From Verrucomicrobiota bacterium (GTDB lineage: Bacteria > Verrucomicrobiota > Verrucomicrobiia > Opitutales > UBA2995), in contig JAPUIL010000320.1 of assembly GCA_027297085.1 (NCBI GenBank), positions 1 to 7,550 on the forward strand: 7,550 nucleotides of DNA. Reading direction: 5' to 3'. The notes beneath the pieces are model-generated. The model worked only from the letters and a program-made list of their open reading frames with translations. It was not told the origin of the DNA and did no database searches. The position numbers and the translations under genes are program-made. Shown one piece after another: positions 1 to 6,472 of the stretch (within the stretch, counting starts at the first letter, position 1; each line of letters starts with the position of its first letter).

Positions 1-617
1 GATTGCAGGGAGTTTGGGATCTCGTGACTTGGGGCATTATCTTAACCTGGATGATTGGGCTTTTCGGAACGGAACCATTGGCGGCCAACACCATAGTTGT
101 CCGTTACCTGCATTTGTCCTTCATGCCCGCGTTGGGCGTGGCCTTTATACTGACTGCAATTGTCGGCAAATCCATAGGTGAAGGAAATCACGAGCGAGCC
201 AACAAACAAGCCTTTCTCGCCCTGAAGGTGATCATGATCTATATGGTGTGCATGGGCATTATCTACTTTTTCTTCCGGGAAAACTTCATTCGGGTGTTTT
301 CCGACAATCAACTAGTTGTAGACGCTGGCCGAGTAATGTTGTTATTCGCGGCCATCTTCCAGATCTTTGATGCCCTGTTTATCACCTTCTCTTATGCACT
401 TCGAGGTGCCGGAGATACGAAATTCCCCGCTCTGGCCTTAATGGGATACTCCACCGTGATTCTTTGCGGAGGTGGTTGGTTGATGGTCAAATTCTATCCA
501 CAATTTGGAGCACTCGGCCCCTGGTCTATGACCACCTTATACATAGCATTCCTCGGATTGACTATGCTTGCCCGCTGGATTTGGGGTCCATGGAAAAAGA
601 TCGATATCTTTAAATGA
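1..617 (+). CDS. MATE-family efflux transporter, C-terminal half (5' end outside window)
   Basis: This is a multidrug and toxin extrusion (MATE) inner-membrane antiporter, a family that exports cationic drugs or metabolites in exchange for Na+ or H+. The visible 204 residues form about six hydrophobic segments, around residues 5-22, 38-58, 73-91, 111-132, 142-163 and 173-192. This matches TM7-12 of the usual 12. The motif ALRGAGDTKFP (about residues 133-143), in the loop between TM10 and TM11, is a typical MATE signature. Full-length members are about 450 residues, so roughly the first half lies left of the window. The frame is open to the left edge, and the TTG at position 3 is an internal codon rather than a start. 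The gene ends with TGA and converges on the CBS gene with a 20-base gap; no convincing terminator hairpin was seen there. The substrate cannot be told from sequence. Confidence 0.88.
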   Translation, partial: LQGVWDLVTWGIILTWMIGLFGTEPLAANTIVVRYLHLSFMPALGVAFILTAIVGKSIGEGNHERANKQAFLALKVIMIYMVCMGIIYFFFRENFIRVFSDNQLVVDAGRVMLLFAAIFQIFDALFITFSYALRGAGDTKFPALALMGYSTVILCGGGWLMVKFYPQFGALGPWSMTTLYIAFLGLTMLARWIWGPWKKIDIFK

Positions 618-637
618 GAATACAAGAATTCGAATCC

Positions 638-1084
638 TCAGGTATCGTGATAGGTCCCGGTATAGTAATTCAGAAGATTCTGCGCCTCGTTCTCGAAGTT
701 TTGGGATAGCCAGCGGGTAATGTCCCCGATCGAAATGAGCCCGACGATGCGGTCCCCATCAACGACCGGCACGTGACGGTGCTGCTTATCATTCATATGA
801 GCCATGGCGTCGTCGACGGAGAAATCCGGAGGGAACGTGTCGATCTCTTTGGTCATTACTTCAGAAACAAGAGTGGAATCCACCGGCAAACCCGGCACTA
901 CCACACGTCGAAGTACATCGCGTTCTGTAAAAATGCCCACCAGCTTTCCTTCGTCCAGAATGACTAATGACCCAATTTGCTGATCGTTCATTACTTTTAC
1001 TGCATCCCGCACGGAAGCATTTTGATTGGTGGAGTAAATAGTGGAGTTCTTTTCTTTGAGAAGAGTGGATACCGAAACTTTCAT
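638..1084 (-). CDS. Small tandem CBS-domain protein (148 aa)
   Basis: This is a stand-alone Bateman module with two CBS domains, about residues 15-65 and 73-126, and no attached catalytic domain. Such modules usually bind adenosine nucleotides and act as energy or redox sensors. Each repeat carries the expected end motif, GIFTERD (50-56) and GLISIGD (115-121), whose aspartates (D56, D121) normally contact the ribose of the ligand. The QHRHVPVVD stretch (101-109) is typical of the second CBS domain. The C-terminal tail (about 127-148, with NLLNYYTGTY) resembles the tail seen in many small CBS proteins. The ATG at 1084 fits the family's N-terminus, although no Shine-Dalgarno sequence is visible upstream. 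The protein is probably cytosolic. It is transcribed divergently from the aldo/keto reductase, and its partner and ligand are unknown. Confidence 0.9.
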   Translation of the reverse strand: MKVSVSTLLKEKNSTIYSTNQNASVRDAVKVMNDQQIGSLVILDEGKLVGIFTERDVLRRVVVPGLPVDSTLVSEVMTKEIDTFPPDFSVDDAMAHMNDKQHRHVPVVDGDRIVGLISIGDITRWLSQNFENEAQNLLNYYTGTYHDT

Positions 1085-1174
1085 GATATACGTTTGTAGA
1101 ATTTGATGATGAGATAAACTCTAATGCCAAATTGACTGAGTTACAACTAAGAATATGTCAGGAAGAAAAAAACA
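1085..1174. promoter_or_regulatory. Divergent intergenic region between the CBS gene and the aldo/keto reductase
   Basis: This 90-base AT-rich gap must hold the 5' signals of two divergent genes. On the plus strand, AGGAAG at 1160-1165 lies 9 bases before the ATG at 1175 and is a credible ribosome-binding site for the reductase. A TTGACT at 1132-1137 resembles a -35 box, but the only candidate -10 sequence (around 1152-1159) is weak and would overlap the ribosome-binding site. No clear promoter for the CBS gene and no convincing operator palindrome were found. The role as a shared promoter region is inferred from gene orientation. Confidence 0.4.
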
Positions 1175-2359
1175 ATGATGAGATACCGGCGATTTGGAAA
1201 AACAGAAATTCCTATGCCTGTAATTTCATGCGGTGGGATGCGGTATCAACACAAGTGGGAGGACATTTCCTGGAAGGATGTTCCCGAATCCGGTCAGAAA
1301 AATATCGAACGTATCTTGGCCTACGCATTCGAAAACGGAATTAACCATATCGAAACCGCCCGTGGCTATGGCAGTTCGGAAATGCAACTTGGATACGCCC
1401 TCAAACAATTTCCGCGCGATTCCTTTGTTTTACAAACCAAAGTATCTCCTGAAAACGATCCAAAAAAATTTCTGAAAAACTTCAACAAATCGATAAATTA
1501 CCTACAGCAGGATTACGTCGATTTGTTTAGTATACATGGAATCAACAACCGTGAATTGATGGAATATGCTATGCGTCCAGGTGGTTGCTTGGAAGCAGCC
1601 CGAAAACTTCAGGAGGAAGGCCGCATTAAACACATCGGATTTTCAACCCATGCAACCAGCGCTGAGATAACCGAGCTGATCCACTCAGGTGAATTTGAGT
1701 ATCTAAACCTTCACTGGTATTTTATCAACCAACTCAATACCCGTGCAATCAAGGCCGCAGGTAATCAAGACATGGGTGTTTTCATTATCAGCCCAAACGA
1801 TAAAGGTGGCCGTCTGTACGATCCGCCACAAAAACTACGTGACCTTTGCCACCCATTAAATCCCATGGCTTTCAACGATCTTTTCTGCTGGTCAAATCCT
1901 AACATACATACCTTGAGTTGTGGAGCATCTTGTCCTGAAGATTTTGATACTCACCTAAATGCTCTGGATCATTACGATCGATCCATGGAGATCGTTAGCC
2001 CCATCGTTGAAAAAATCCTGCGAGAAGTGGCGGTTGTCGCTGGCCCCGATTGGTACGAAAACTGGTACAAGGGAATTCCAGAATGGGACGAAATCCAACA
2101 TGGAATCAATGTGAAGGACATTCTTCGACTATGGACCTGGGCCAAAGCTATTGACCTGGTAGATTTTGGTAATTGGCGTTATAACATGCTCGGGGATAAC
2201 GGACATTGGGTACCTGGACATCGGGTACAGGATTTTGACGAAAATGCCCTACTCAAGGCTGGGGCGAACAGCCCTTTCGCAGAGAAAATACCAGCGCTGC
2301 TTCGCGAAGCCCATAACCTGCTGCAAGGCGACAAAGCAAAACGGCTAAGGCAAAGCTGA
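1175..2359 (+). CDS. Aldo/keto reductase, cyanobacterial/PVC-type subfamily
   Basis: This is a predicted cytosolic NAD(P)H-dependent oxidoreductase with the aldo/keto reductase TIM barrel followed by a C-terminal helical extension (394 aa, or 393 from the second ATG). The N-terminus, MRYRRFGKTEIPMPVISCGG, is the usual family opening. The ATG at 1178, directly after the annotated ATG at 1175, is therefore an equally good start; AGGAAG at 1160-1165 can serve either. The catalytic tetrad is recognisable as E60, Y65, K89 and H121. Glu stands where most AKRs have Asp, in the motif HIETARGYG. The cofactor-side motif SPNDKGGRL is at about 206-214. The C-terminal region (about 291-385, with RYNML, GHWVPG and IPALLREAH) resembles the tail of ferredoxin-type AKRs, but the cysteine ligands are absent. 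As I recall, cyanobacterial homologues share both the Glu and the cysteine loss, so these are probably subfamily traits. Substrate unknown. Confidence 0.9.
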   Translation: MMRYRRFGKTEIPMPVISCGGMRYQHKWEDISWKDVPESGQKNIERILAYAFENGINHIETARGYGSSEMQLGYALKQFPRDSFVLQTKVSPENDPKKFLKNFNKSINYLQQDYVDLFSIHGINNRELMEYAMRPGGCLEAARKLQEEGRIKHIGFSTHATSAEITELIHSGEFEYLNLHWYFINQLNTRAIKAAGNQDMGVFIISPNDKGGRLYDPPQKLRDLCHPLNPMAFNDLFCWSNPNIHTLSCGASCPEDFDTHLNALDHYDRSMEIVSPIVEKILREVAVVAGPDWYENWYKGIPEWDEIQHGINVKDILRLWTWAKAIDLVDFGNWRYNMLGDNGHWVPGHRVQDFDENALLKAGANSPFAEKIPALLREAHNLLQGDKAKRLRQS

Positions 2360-2367
2360 GCCGTTTT
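2338..2367. terminator. Likely bidirectional rho-independent terminator
   Basis: A perfect 9-base inverted repeat, AAAACGGCT (2338-2346) and AGCCGTTTT (2359-2367), is separated by 12 bases. The hairpin ends in a T-run on either strand. It lies between two convergent genes, so it can serve both the aldo/keto reductase (plus) and the pentapeptide locus (minus, stop at 2389). The left arm and loop lie within the last codons of the reductase, and its TGA stop (2357-2359) touches the right arm. The T-tracts are short (four bases), so efficiency is uncertain. Confidence 0.65.
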
Positions 2368-2388
2368 AAATTAGAAGGATTTACTATT

Positions 2389-3738
2389 CTACCACTTCAA
2401 GCCAGTTGGGCCATTTGTGGTGGTGTGCGGATTGAGCGCTGATTCCGCGTCAAACTTAGCAGATTTGAAATTGCTGCCGGCAAAGTTTCCCGAGGCGAAA
2501 TTGACCCCATTTAGCTTTGTATCGTCGAAATTAATATTGTTATAGCGCTGTTCGAGATCACCCAGATTCTCTTCATAAGCAGTTTGAATTGCATTTCCTA
2601 GAGACCACTCGGTTTTTGTGCAGTCCGCATCGGAAAAATCAACGCCATTTACGTTGGCGTTTCCAAACCCACAGAAACGAAGATCGGACCCTACAAACTT
2701 AGCCCCCGCCATGCTGACACCGAAAAAGTTGGTTCCGGCATAACTTCTTTCCGCCTTAGCGGGATCCTCCCAGGGAGCTTGCGCAAAGTAGCACCTGCTG
2801 AAATCAACCGGACCCAACCAAACTCCGCCAAACCATGAAAATCCGCGCCAGTTGGACCCTTTTAGTTTCAGGGTATGAAAATCGGTCTTTCCATTGGTGT
2901 TGTTCACAACATCCAGCCGACCAATAGAACCATTTGACCAGTCAGAGTTAGTAAAGTCTGCTCCACCCCAAATGGTGTCGAAAGTAGACTTAGATCCTGC
3001 AAATTTCCCATTCGAGAAGTTTGCACCCGTCAGGTTAGCGCCATTCAACTCAAGACCTTCCATCCAGGCTTCAGAAAAATTAGCCTTGGTGAGATTGGCT
3101 CGGTGAAAAAACACGTCTGCAGAAGAAGATTTACTCGAATGTGGATCCTCCTGCCGATCCATATACGATAAACGGGACATAGAGAAATCGGCTCCCGAGA
3201 GGTCGGCATCGTGAAAGTGCAGATTACCAGTCATGAAAAAATCGCCGCGTCCTGTAAAACGGAAATCTGCGTTTTTGAGGATAGCCTTTTTGAAGGAGTT
3301 GTCGTCAAAAGTGGCACCATAGAAAGTGACGCCGGTCATGTTGGCCTCGTCAAAATTGCAATCATTCAATCGTGCAAAACGGAAGGTTGCACCTTTCATA
3401 GAGCAGAGTGAGAAGTTAGTGTCACCAATCTCGGCATAGTCAAAGTTGGCTTTGTCAAAGTTCGCCCCGGAGAAATCGATCTGGGTGATTCTCATGCCTT
3501 GGAAGCTTTTTCCAGAAAAATCCTGCCCGGCATAGTTTTTGTTACTGCCCGTAACAATGGATTCGATGTTGTCCGGATTTTTACCCTTCTTGCTTGAGGG
3601 CACCTTGGCGGAATTCTCCAAATTCGGCCCCGTGATAAACTTGTCGATATCATGCCCTTTCAGGTTGGTTGCGGCTGTATGCGCATATTGCCAATTCGTA
3701 TTCTGCAATTTGGCACCGGAGAAATTTGCTGTCGCCAA
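2389..3738 (-). CDS. Pentapeptide-repeat protein, C-terminal segment (449 aa after the internal TAA)
   Basis: If initiated at TTG 3738, this segment opens with the last few repeats of the first solenoid (residues 1-13). A polar linker without repeats follows (about 14-68, including SSKKGKNPDN). A second pentapeptide array starts near residue 70 (AGQDFSG) and continues with interruptions to about residue 430. Clear runs include IDFSGANFDKANFDYAEIGD (about 86-105) and the region around 230-250. Tryptophan-rich irregular coils interrupt the array at about 294-330. The ORF ends in a non-repeat tail of about 20 residues. The first ATG is not reached until 3495, 81 codons in, and no ribosome-binding site precedes the TTG. 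Independent translation is therefore doubtful, and the segment is best read as the downstream part of the split gene. No enzymatic domain or membrane segment is visible. Confidence 0.65.
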   Translation of the reverse strand: MATANFSGAKLQNTNWQYAHTAATNLKGHDIDKFITGPNLENSAKVPSSKKGKNPDNIESIVTGSNKNYAGQDFSGKSFQGMRITQIDFSGANFDKANFDYAEIGDTNFSLCSMKGATFRFARLNDCNFDEANMTGVTFYGATFDDNSFKKAILKNADFRFTGRGDFFMTGNLHFHDADLSGADFSMSRLSYMDRQEDPHSSKSSSADVFFHRANLTKANFSEAWMEGLELNGANLTGANFSNGKFAGSKSTFDTIWGGADFTNSDWSNGSIGRLDVVNNTNGKTDFHTLKLKGSNWRGFSWFGGVWLGPVDFSRCYFAQAPWEDPAKAERSYAGTNFFGVSMAGAKFVGSDLRFCGFGNANVNGVDFSDADCTKTEWSLGNAIQTAYEENLGDLEQRYNNINFDDTKLNGVNFASGNFAGSNFKSAKFDAESALNPHTTTNGPTGLKW

Positions 3739-3747
3739 ATTGGCGGT

Positions 3748-3750
3748 TTA
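3748..3750 (-). other. In-frame TAA interrupting the pentapeptide gene
   Basis: The minus strand reads GCAAACCTG TAA ACCGCCAATTTG, which is Ala-Asn-Leu, stop, Thr-Ala-Asn-Leu. The stop replaces one variable residue between two regular repeats. A single base change from a Lys, Gln, Glu, Ser, Leu or Tyr codon would create it. Confidence 0.85.
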
Positions 3751-4569
3751 CAGGTTTGCACCCGTCAAATTTGCTTTCTTAAAATTGGACCCGATAAGCA
3801 CGGCCCCTTCCATATCCGTGTTTATGAAAGTGGCCCCTTCGAAATTGCAAAACTTCAAATGCCGGAATTTCAGGTCTACACCATTCAATTTGGCACCAGA
3901 GAAATCGACCTCGTCCGAGCGGTTGGTATCGGAATTTCCCCATTGAATCTGCATGTCCAATTTCACAGCGCGAGGAAGTTGCATTTCGGTCAAGTCCGTA
4001 TTCCGGAATTTGCTATCCCGCATGTCGGTTTTCCTCATGACGACGCCCCGCAAAATAGAATCGGAGAAATCAGCGCCTCGAATATCCGCACCTTGCATAT
4101 CCGTATTGGGAAGATTCGAGTCCGTGAAATCTGCTCCACGAGCATCCGCCTTACTCAAACGGAGTGCTTTGCCTCTCGGTCCACCACTAAATGTAATATT
4201 GGAAAAATCCGCACCGGCTACATTGGTCTCTTCGAGATTTAGCGCTACTTCATAATCTTTGGTGCTCACGAGTTTTGCTCCGGAGAAGTCCGCCTTCACC
4301 AGGCTCGATTTCTTCATATTGGTATTAATAAAGGTAGCACCTCTGAAACTGGCACCATCGAGTTTACACGCGGGATCGTTGCGAAATCCATGAAACCACC
4401 AGTTGTCGATTACAGCTTTATCGAACTTGGCGCCGGTCAGATCCAGCGAACGCAGATTGAGCCCCTTGGCTTGAATACCGGAGAAATCAGCTTTCTGTAG
4501 ATGCCCATTAAACTTTCGCAGCGCACTCCTGAGTTTACTGGGAGCTTCCACCGCGCCTGGAGACCGCAA
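3748..4569 (-). CDS. Pentapeptide-repeat protein, N-terminal segment (273 aa before the internal TAA)
   Basis: Repeats of the A(D/N)(L/F)xx type begin near residue 27 (KADFSG) after a short basic leader. They are clearest at about residues 131-183 and 245-273, with breaks such as the tryptophan-containing NWWFHGF near 56-62. Pentapeptide repeats fold as a right-handed quadrilateral beta-helix and often serve as binding scaffolds; some mimic DNA to inhibit gyrase, but nothing here points to that role. The start is uncertain. TTG at 4569 is the first codon after an in-frame TAG, GTG at 4551 is the next candidate, and there is no ATG before the repeats and no ribosome-binding site. Translation may depend on coupling to the Yip1-like gene, whose stop is 21 bases upstream. 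The ORF ends at TAA in mid-repeat without a capping element, so the product alone would be an uncapped solenoid. Confidence 0.7.
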   Translation of the reverse strand: MRSPGAVEAPSKLRSALRKFNGHLQKADFSGIQAKGLNLRSLDLTGAKFDKAVIDNWWFHGFRNDPACKLDGASFRGATFINTNMKKSSLVKADFSGAKLVSTKDYEVALNLEETNVAGADFSNITFSGGPRGKALRLSKADARGADFTDSNLPNTDMQGADIRGADFSDSILRGVVMRKTDMRDSKFRNTDLTEMQLPRAVKLDMQIQWGNSDTNRSDEVDFSGAKLNGVDLKFRHLKFCNFEGATFINTDMEGAVLIGSNFKKANLTGANL

Positions 4570-4590
4570 CTACTTGAGAATATTCTTAAC

Positions 4591-5454
4591 TTACTTGTCG
4601 GGAGACACCTCGCCGGCTGCTGCTGCGGCGGCTGTCGCGGCGTTCTTTTGTTCCTCAATTCGACGCGCCATTTCAGCCTGAGCATTGGCCTTCGCCTGAG
4701 CTTCATTATAATTGTCCATCGCCTCTTTTTGCATCGCTTCGACATTGGCCCATGCTTCGCGCTGCAAGGCTTCCGCTTGCTCGGCGCCTTTTTCAATGGC
4801 CTTACCGGTAAAGGCGCCAATCAACACAATAAGACAGATAACCCCGGATACAGCCCAGATCGGAATGGCGTGTTTTCCCCCGGTAATACGGTACTTAACC
4901 GCAACACTCGGAATGGCCAGGTAGGCCCAGAGTAGATAAACCGCAATCATGATGATTGCCACGAGAATACCCGGGAAAAACGCCCATAGAGGAAAAGCGG
5001 AAATCAAAAAAACCCAGGACAAGCGGCAAACAATCTTGGCGCTTTCCCAAAATGTACCTTCACCCTTAGCCAGAAATTTGGCTATTACAAAGAGTATTGC
5101 GGTTCCAATAGCCAGTTTCAGGATCGCAAAAAACAACACAAATGGCAGCGCGAGTACGAATCCAACAATATTGAGGGTGAAGATCGATTGCAGCCAGGCG
5201 AAGACCACCAACACGGCGGTTGTCACCAGGAAGAAACCCAAAGAGTCGTTTATCGAACCATCTTTTCTTGAGGAGAAATACCCGCCAGGGTCCTTGGCGA
5301 TTGCCCTTACGGTCTCCACCGCCGTGAGAGGTTTTAACAACAATTCTTTTGCAGCAGTAAAAATAGCTGGAAAATCCAGTGTGTCGGATGCGGAGGATGA
5401 CGGCGTGTTTTCTGGTGCGGTGCCACCAGGTTGAGAAGAATTATCATCTGTCAT
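4591..5454 (-). CDS. Yip1-like polytopic membrane protein with C-terminal helical tail (287 aa)
   Basis: Starting at ATG 5454, the protein has a disordered Ser/Pro/Thr-rich N-terminus (1-26), then a hydrophobic core of about six membrane segments: roughly 71-92, 95-112, 112-128, 143-160, 161-182 and 195-214. The order of a P-rich membrane-proximal helix, an SxNDSLGFF-like entry into TM1 and paired helices is like the bacterial Yip1 (PF04893) superfamily, whose function in bacteria is poorly known. A charged, heptad-like helix rich in Glu, Gln and Ala follows (about 217-265) and ends in a run of alanines. It is likely a cytoplasmic coiled coil. A GTG at 5520 would add 22 residues, but they are poor candidates for real protein and the ATG is preferred. 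No Shine-Dalgarno sequence is seen at either. The stop is 21 bases before the pentapeptide ORF, so the two are probably co-transcribed. The family assignment is tentative. Confidence 0.7.
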   Translation of the reverse strand: MTDDNSSQPGGTAPENTPSSSASDTLDFPAIFTAAKELLLKPLTAVETVRAIAKDPGGYFSSRKDGSINDSLGFFLVTTAVLVVFAWLQSIFTLNIVGFVLALPFVLFFAILKLAIGTAILFVIAKFLAKGEGTFWESAKIVCRLSWVFLISAFPLWAFFPGILVAIIMIAVYLLWAYLAIPSVAVKYRITGGKHAIPIWAVSGVICLIVLIGAFTGKAIEKGAEQAEALQREAWANVEAMQKEAMDNYNEAQAKANAQAEMARRIEEQKNAATAAAAAAGEVSPDK

Positions 5455-5600
5455 ATTCTGAGAAGGAGTCGATGTTAACGAGTGAAGAACTATAAAACCG
5501 CAAACACGTGGACTCCGCACTGCCCAACAAACCTACGGAGGTATAATTCAAGCGGCAACGATAGTATCAGGCAAGAACAAATAAACCGAATATTCAGTAG
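5455..5600. promoter_or_regulatory. Intergenic gap between apbE and the Yip1-like gene
   Basis: This 146-base region precedes the Yip1-like and pentapeptide pair on the minus strand and follows apbE. A TATAGT on the minus strand (5494-5489) is a fair -10 match, but no acceptable -35 lies 16-18 bases upstream of it. No terminator hairpin for apbE was found. The gap could hold a weak promoter, or the block could be read through from the upstream operon. Nothing else is evident. Confidence 0.3.
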
Positions 5601-6467
5601 TTACGTGACTTTTATAAAATTCAAAACTGTGCCAAAGGCTCGAAACGAATCTCCAAGCTCAGGATCGACTAAAAGAGCCCCAAATTCGGAATGTGTTTCA
5701 CAGATTTTTCCAATCTTGTCTACTGGCATAACCATGAAACTGGTAGAAAGCGCATCTGAAATTGCCCCAGTCGGAGCCCAGGCCCAAGCTCGGCGTTCGG
5801 TGTCGAGCGGTTTCTGCGTTTGTAAATCCAGAATATGGGAATCCTGTACTGCCAGACTGGATCCGCTTAAGGAGCCATTTACCAATCGAAAGTCGCGGGG
5901 AAATTGATCCGCGCCCACCGATACGGGCCAACCAGGATGACCATCACGGTTCCCACGTGCGACCACACTGCTGGTTCCTGAGTGGATGAGTAGAGATTGA
6001 ATATCCCAGTCCTCGAGAAGCCGGACAACAAGATCCAGAGCGTAGCCTTTACCAATACCTCCGAGATCGATCTTTATGGAGGGATATCTGAATTTTACCG
6101 TATTGTGATCGGTATCCATTTCTATCCATGAGCCGGCCTGCTGTATACCTTTGAAAGGAGACGTATCCATGAATGCCTCGAAAGCAATTGAGAAAACCCC
6201 ACTCGTTAATATTTCCAGGTCCATAGCCTGAAGCAGACAATCCCAACATTCCTCGGTCACCCGGACAGGTTCCTTCCCCGCTCGTTTGTTAAGAATATCG
6301 ATATCACTCCCTTCTCGAAAACGACTAAGAAGGTTTTCCAAACGATCAATTTCCCTGAACGCTTCGGTGGCTGCCTTACGCGCGTAATCAGCATTTATTC
6401 CTGCCAGGGAAACTTCAAACCATGTATTCATGGCTTCATGACGAAAGCTAAAGACGTCTTCGGTCAT
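5601..6467 (-). CDS. apbE: ApbE-type FAD:protein FMN transferase
   Basis: ApbE enzymes use FAD to attach FMN covalently to a Ser/Thr of target flavoproteins such as Nqr/Rnf subunits and other extracytoplasmic redox proteins, with Mg2+. Family landmarks appear in order: AMNT near the N-terminus (12-15), the helix with IDRLENLLSRF (40-50) and SDIDILN (54-60), the core motif DLGGIGKGYALD (134-145), HILDLQTQKPL (211-221; the usual DPxTG is degenerate here), and SDALSTSF (237-244), where D238 and T242 correspond to the metal-binding Asp and Thr. The length (288 aa) is slightly short because there is no signal peptide or lipobox; the domain begins almost at residue 1. Many ApbE proteins are periplasmic lipoproteins, so this one may act in the cytoplasm. 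It starts 5 bases after the Agl23-like gene, so translational coupling is likely. No flavinylation target is visible in the window. Confidence 0.88.
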   Translation of the reverse strand: MTEDVFSFRHEAMNTWFEVSLAGINADYARKAATEAFREIDRLENLLSRFREGSDIDILNKRAGKEPVRVTEECWDCLLQAMDLEILTSGVFSIAFEAFMDTSPFKGIQQAGSWIEMDTDHNTVKFRYPSIKIDLGGIGKGYALDLVVRLLEDWDIQSLLIHSGTSSVVARGNRDGHPGWPVSVGADQFPRDFRLVNGSLSGSSLAVQDSHILDLQTQKPLDTERRAWAWAPTGAISDALSTSFMVMPVDKIGKICETHSEFGALLVDPELGDSFRAFGTVLNFIKVT

Positions 6468-6472
6468 GGCAT

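Larger units (their letters stand above)
2389..4569 (-). pseudogene. Pentapeptide-repeat gene interrupted by one in-frame stop (combined locus)
   Basis: The two minus-strand pentapeptide ORFs (4569-3748 and 3738-2389) are in the same reading frame and separated only by TAA (3750-3748) and three codons (Thr-Ala-Asn). Read through, the locus encodes about 726 residues. The pentapeptide register is kept exactly: ANLTG, ANL[stop]T, ANLAT, ANFSG, AKLQN. The stop occupies one variable position of a repeat, which argues for a recent point nonsense change, a sequencing error or readthrough rather than two separate genes. The restored protein would have two pentapeptide solenoids joined by a roughly 50-residue polar linker, with no signal peptide or membrane segment. 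There is no Shine-Dalgarno sequence before the only possible start of the second half. The final stop is TAG at 2391-2389. Confidence 0.65.

Noticed and set aside
618..660. Possible terminator between the convergent MATE and CBS genes
   Set aside because: Only short restriction-site-like palindromes (GAATTC, TTCGAA) and a weak long-loop pairing are present, with no GC stem followed by a T-run.
1132..1160. Sigma-70 promoter for the reductase (TTGACT with a downstream -10)
   Set aside because: The -35-like box is good, but no acceptable -10 lies at the right spacing and it would overlap the ribosome-binding site. I therefore do not call a specific promoter.
3539..4255. Several overlapping plus-strand ORFs with repeated motifs opposite the pentapeptide locus
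   Set aside because: Their periodic residues are the antisense shadow of the pentapeptide repeats. They have no independent start signals and no recognisable domain.
3748..4593. Alternative genetic code in which TAA or TAG is read as sense
   Set aside because: Other genes in the window end normally at TAA (apbE, Agl23-like), TAG (pentapeptide 3' end) and TGA (MATE, CBS, reductase), and no other gene has internal stops.
4949..5434. 161-codon plus-strand ORF opposite the Yip1-like gene
   Set aside because: The minus-strand frame gives a coherent membrane protein with clear hydrophobic segments. The plus-strand reading has no family features and is a complement artefact.
5472..5495. Tiny plus-strand ORF (MLTSEEL) after an AAGGAG sequence
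   Set aside because: The spacing from AAGGAG to ATG is only 3 bases, and a 7-residue ORF occurs easily by chance. There is no supporting context.
5482..5907. 141-codon plus-strand ORF overlapping the gap and the 3' end of apbE
   Set aside because: Two-thirds of it lies antisense to a well-supported ApbE domain, and its composition is not protein-like.
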